NCBI GenBank assembly: GCA_947476765.1
Contig: CANJRK010000076.1
Span: 1-5,129 of the forward strand
Length of the DNA: 5,129 bases
Source: Actinomycetota bacterium
GTDB lineage: Bacteria; Actinomycetota; Actinomycetes; S36-B12; UBA5976
Direction of reading: 5' to 3'
Below are positions 4,352-5,129 of the stretch, piece by piece. Both the position numbers and the translations under genes were made by a program. Every line of letters begins with the position of its first letter. Position 1 is the stretch's first letter. The notes beneath the pieces are model-generated. The model was not told where the DNA came from. It saw only the letters and a list, made by a program, of their open reading frames with translations, and searched no databases.

Positions 4352-5129
4352 TGCAAAATTCTAAGAGCGATCTATTGCTTCGTAACGTAGTTGCTACGAG
4401 TGGAAATTTTGTCACTCCACATAGTCCATTTCCAGGCGTACAAATTGATTCAGTCCCGGAGTCTTCCACAACTGATGTTACCCACGCTGTAGCTGCTGCT
4501 CGGACTGCGCAGGTCGCTTGGAGAAATTCTGAGCTTTCGCATCGAATTCGAATCCTGGATAAGTTTCATGACTTATTGCTAGCAAATCAAGACCAACTAC
4601 TAAATGTCATCCAAAAAGAAACTGGTAAGTCACGGTTCCACGCTGGTGACGAAGTTCTAGGCTTGGCAATGATTACCGCGTTCTACGCAAAGATTGCCAA
4701 AAAGGCACTCAGACCACAGAGACGAGCTGGCGCACTTCCAATTTTCACTAAGACTTACATGGTTTCGCAGCCCAAAGGTGTTGTCGGAATTGTCTCACCC
4801 TGGAATTATCCATTGGTACTTTCAATTTGCGATGCGCTCCCGGCGATATTGGCTGGCAATACCGTTGTGATCAGACCAGATAATCAAACGATTTGGTCTG
4901 CGATTCACGGACTTGAGTTGTTGTCTCAAGCTGGACTTCCCGATGGCGTATTAACAATTGTTATTGGTGAAGGTCACACCGTAGGTACTGCGCTAATAAA
5001 CGAAGTTGATTATGCATGTTTCACGGGCTCGACTAAAACAGGCAAAGTTGTAGCGGCTCAAGCTGGCGCAAGGTTAATTGGCGCCTCGCTTGAATTGGGC
5101 GGCAAGAATCCGATGATTGTTTGCGCCGA
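4351..5129 (+). CDS. gabD2: Succinate-semialdehyde dehydrogenase, GabD2-like (3' end outside window)
   Basis: An aldehyde dehydrogenase of which the first 259 residues are present, about half of the usual 480-530. Such enzymes oxidise an aldehyde to the acid with NAD(P)+; GabD2 relatives turn succinic semialdehyde into succinate, linking GABA degradation to the TCA cycle. Seen in order: QPKGVVGIVSPWNYP (140-154), holding the oxyanion Asn152; the cofactor segment NTVVIRPDNQT (170-180); the nucleotide-binding FTGSTKTGK (224-232); and LELGGKNPMIV (247-257), with the general base Glu248. The QPKGVVG...PDNQT stretch resembles mycobacterial GabD2 as I recall it. The catalytic Cys lies past the window. 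Arg175 replaces the near-universal Lys that touches the cofactor ribose. GTG 4351 is the only usable upstream start, since TAG occurs in frame at 4339. It lies 46 bases after guaB3. The aldehyde substrate is inferred from similarity. Confidence 0.88.
   Translation, partial: MQNSKSDLLLRNVVATSGNFVTPHSPFPGVQIDSVPESSTTDVTHAVAAARTAQVAWRNSELSHRIRILDKFHDLLLANQDQLLNVIQKETGKSRFHAGDEVLGLAMITAFYAKIAKKALRPQRRAGALPIFTKTYMVSQPKGVVGIVSPWNYPLVLSICDALPAILAGNTVVIRPDNQTIWSAIHGLELLSQAGLPDGVLTIVIGEGHTVGTALINEVDYACFTGSTKTGKVVAAQAGARLIGASLELGGKNPMIVCA

Overview
The window is a chromosomal segment of an actinobacterium. The evidence is a WhiB-family protein, which is found only in Actinobacteria and their phages, a GroEL1-type chaperonin with a histidine-rich tail, and the order groEL1 / whiB3 (convergent) ... 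guaB - guaB3, which I recall from Mycobacterium and, with different intervening genes, from Streptomyces. Base composition looks close to balanced (GC in the high forties by eye) and the gaps between genes are short. Both fit a low-GC, streamlined aquatic actinobacterium, for example an acI/Nanopelagicales-like lineage, better than a high-GC soil or pathogenic one. The lineage is an inference.

Layout: 1-62 (+) is the last codons of groEL1. 85-131 is a long, perfect, two-way terminator between converging genes. 139-438 (-) is a whiB3/whiD-type iron-sulfur regulator with a good sigma-70-like promoter at 473-501. About 170 bases of divergent intergenic DNA follow, with a possible operator at 573-589. 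621-1571 (+) is a MerR-type regulator fused to a cobalamin-binding module of the CarH/LitR photoreceptor kind. 1689-3182 (+) is guaB (IMP dehydrogenase) and 3192-4304 (+) is guaB3, separated by 9 bases and clearly one operon. A dyad at 4291-4321 covers the guaB3 stop codon. 4351 to the window end (+) is the first half of a GabD2-like succinate-semialdehyde dehydrogenase, which may be read from a leaderless transcript.

Functionally, the segment joins purine synthesis (IMP to XMP, the committed step to GMP) to stress and environment sensing: a chaperonin, a redox-responsive WhiB protein and a putative B12/light-responsive repressor. The most interesting points are three. The MerR-B12 regulator keeps nearly all residues expected for adenosylcobalamin binding, in a position where I recall other actinobacteria carrying sigD or bldM. 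GuaB3 lacks the catalytic cysteine and the Arg-Tyr dyad of true IMP dehydrogenases. The dehydrogenase has Arg where the family has its cofactor-contacting Lys. I see no mobile element, CRISPR array, tRNA or rRNA. No gene-free stretch exceeds 300 bases.
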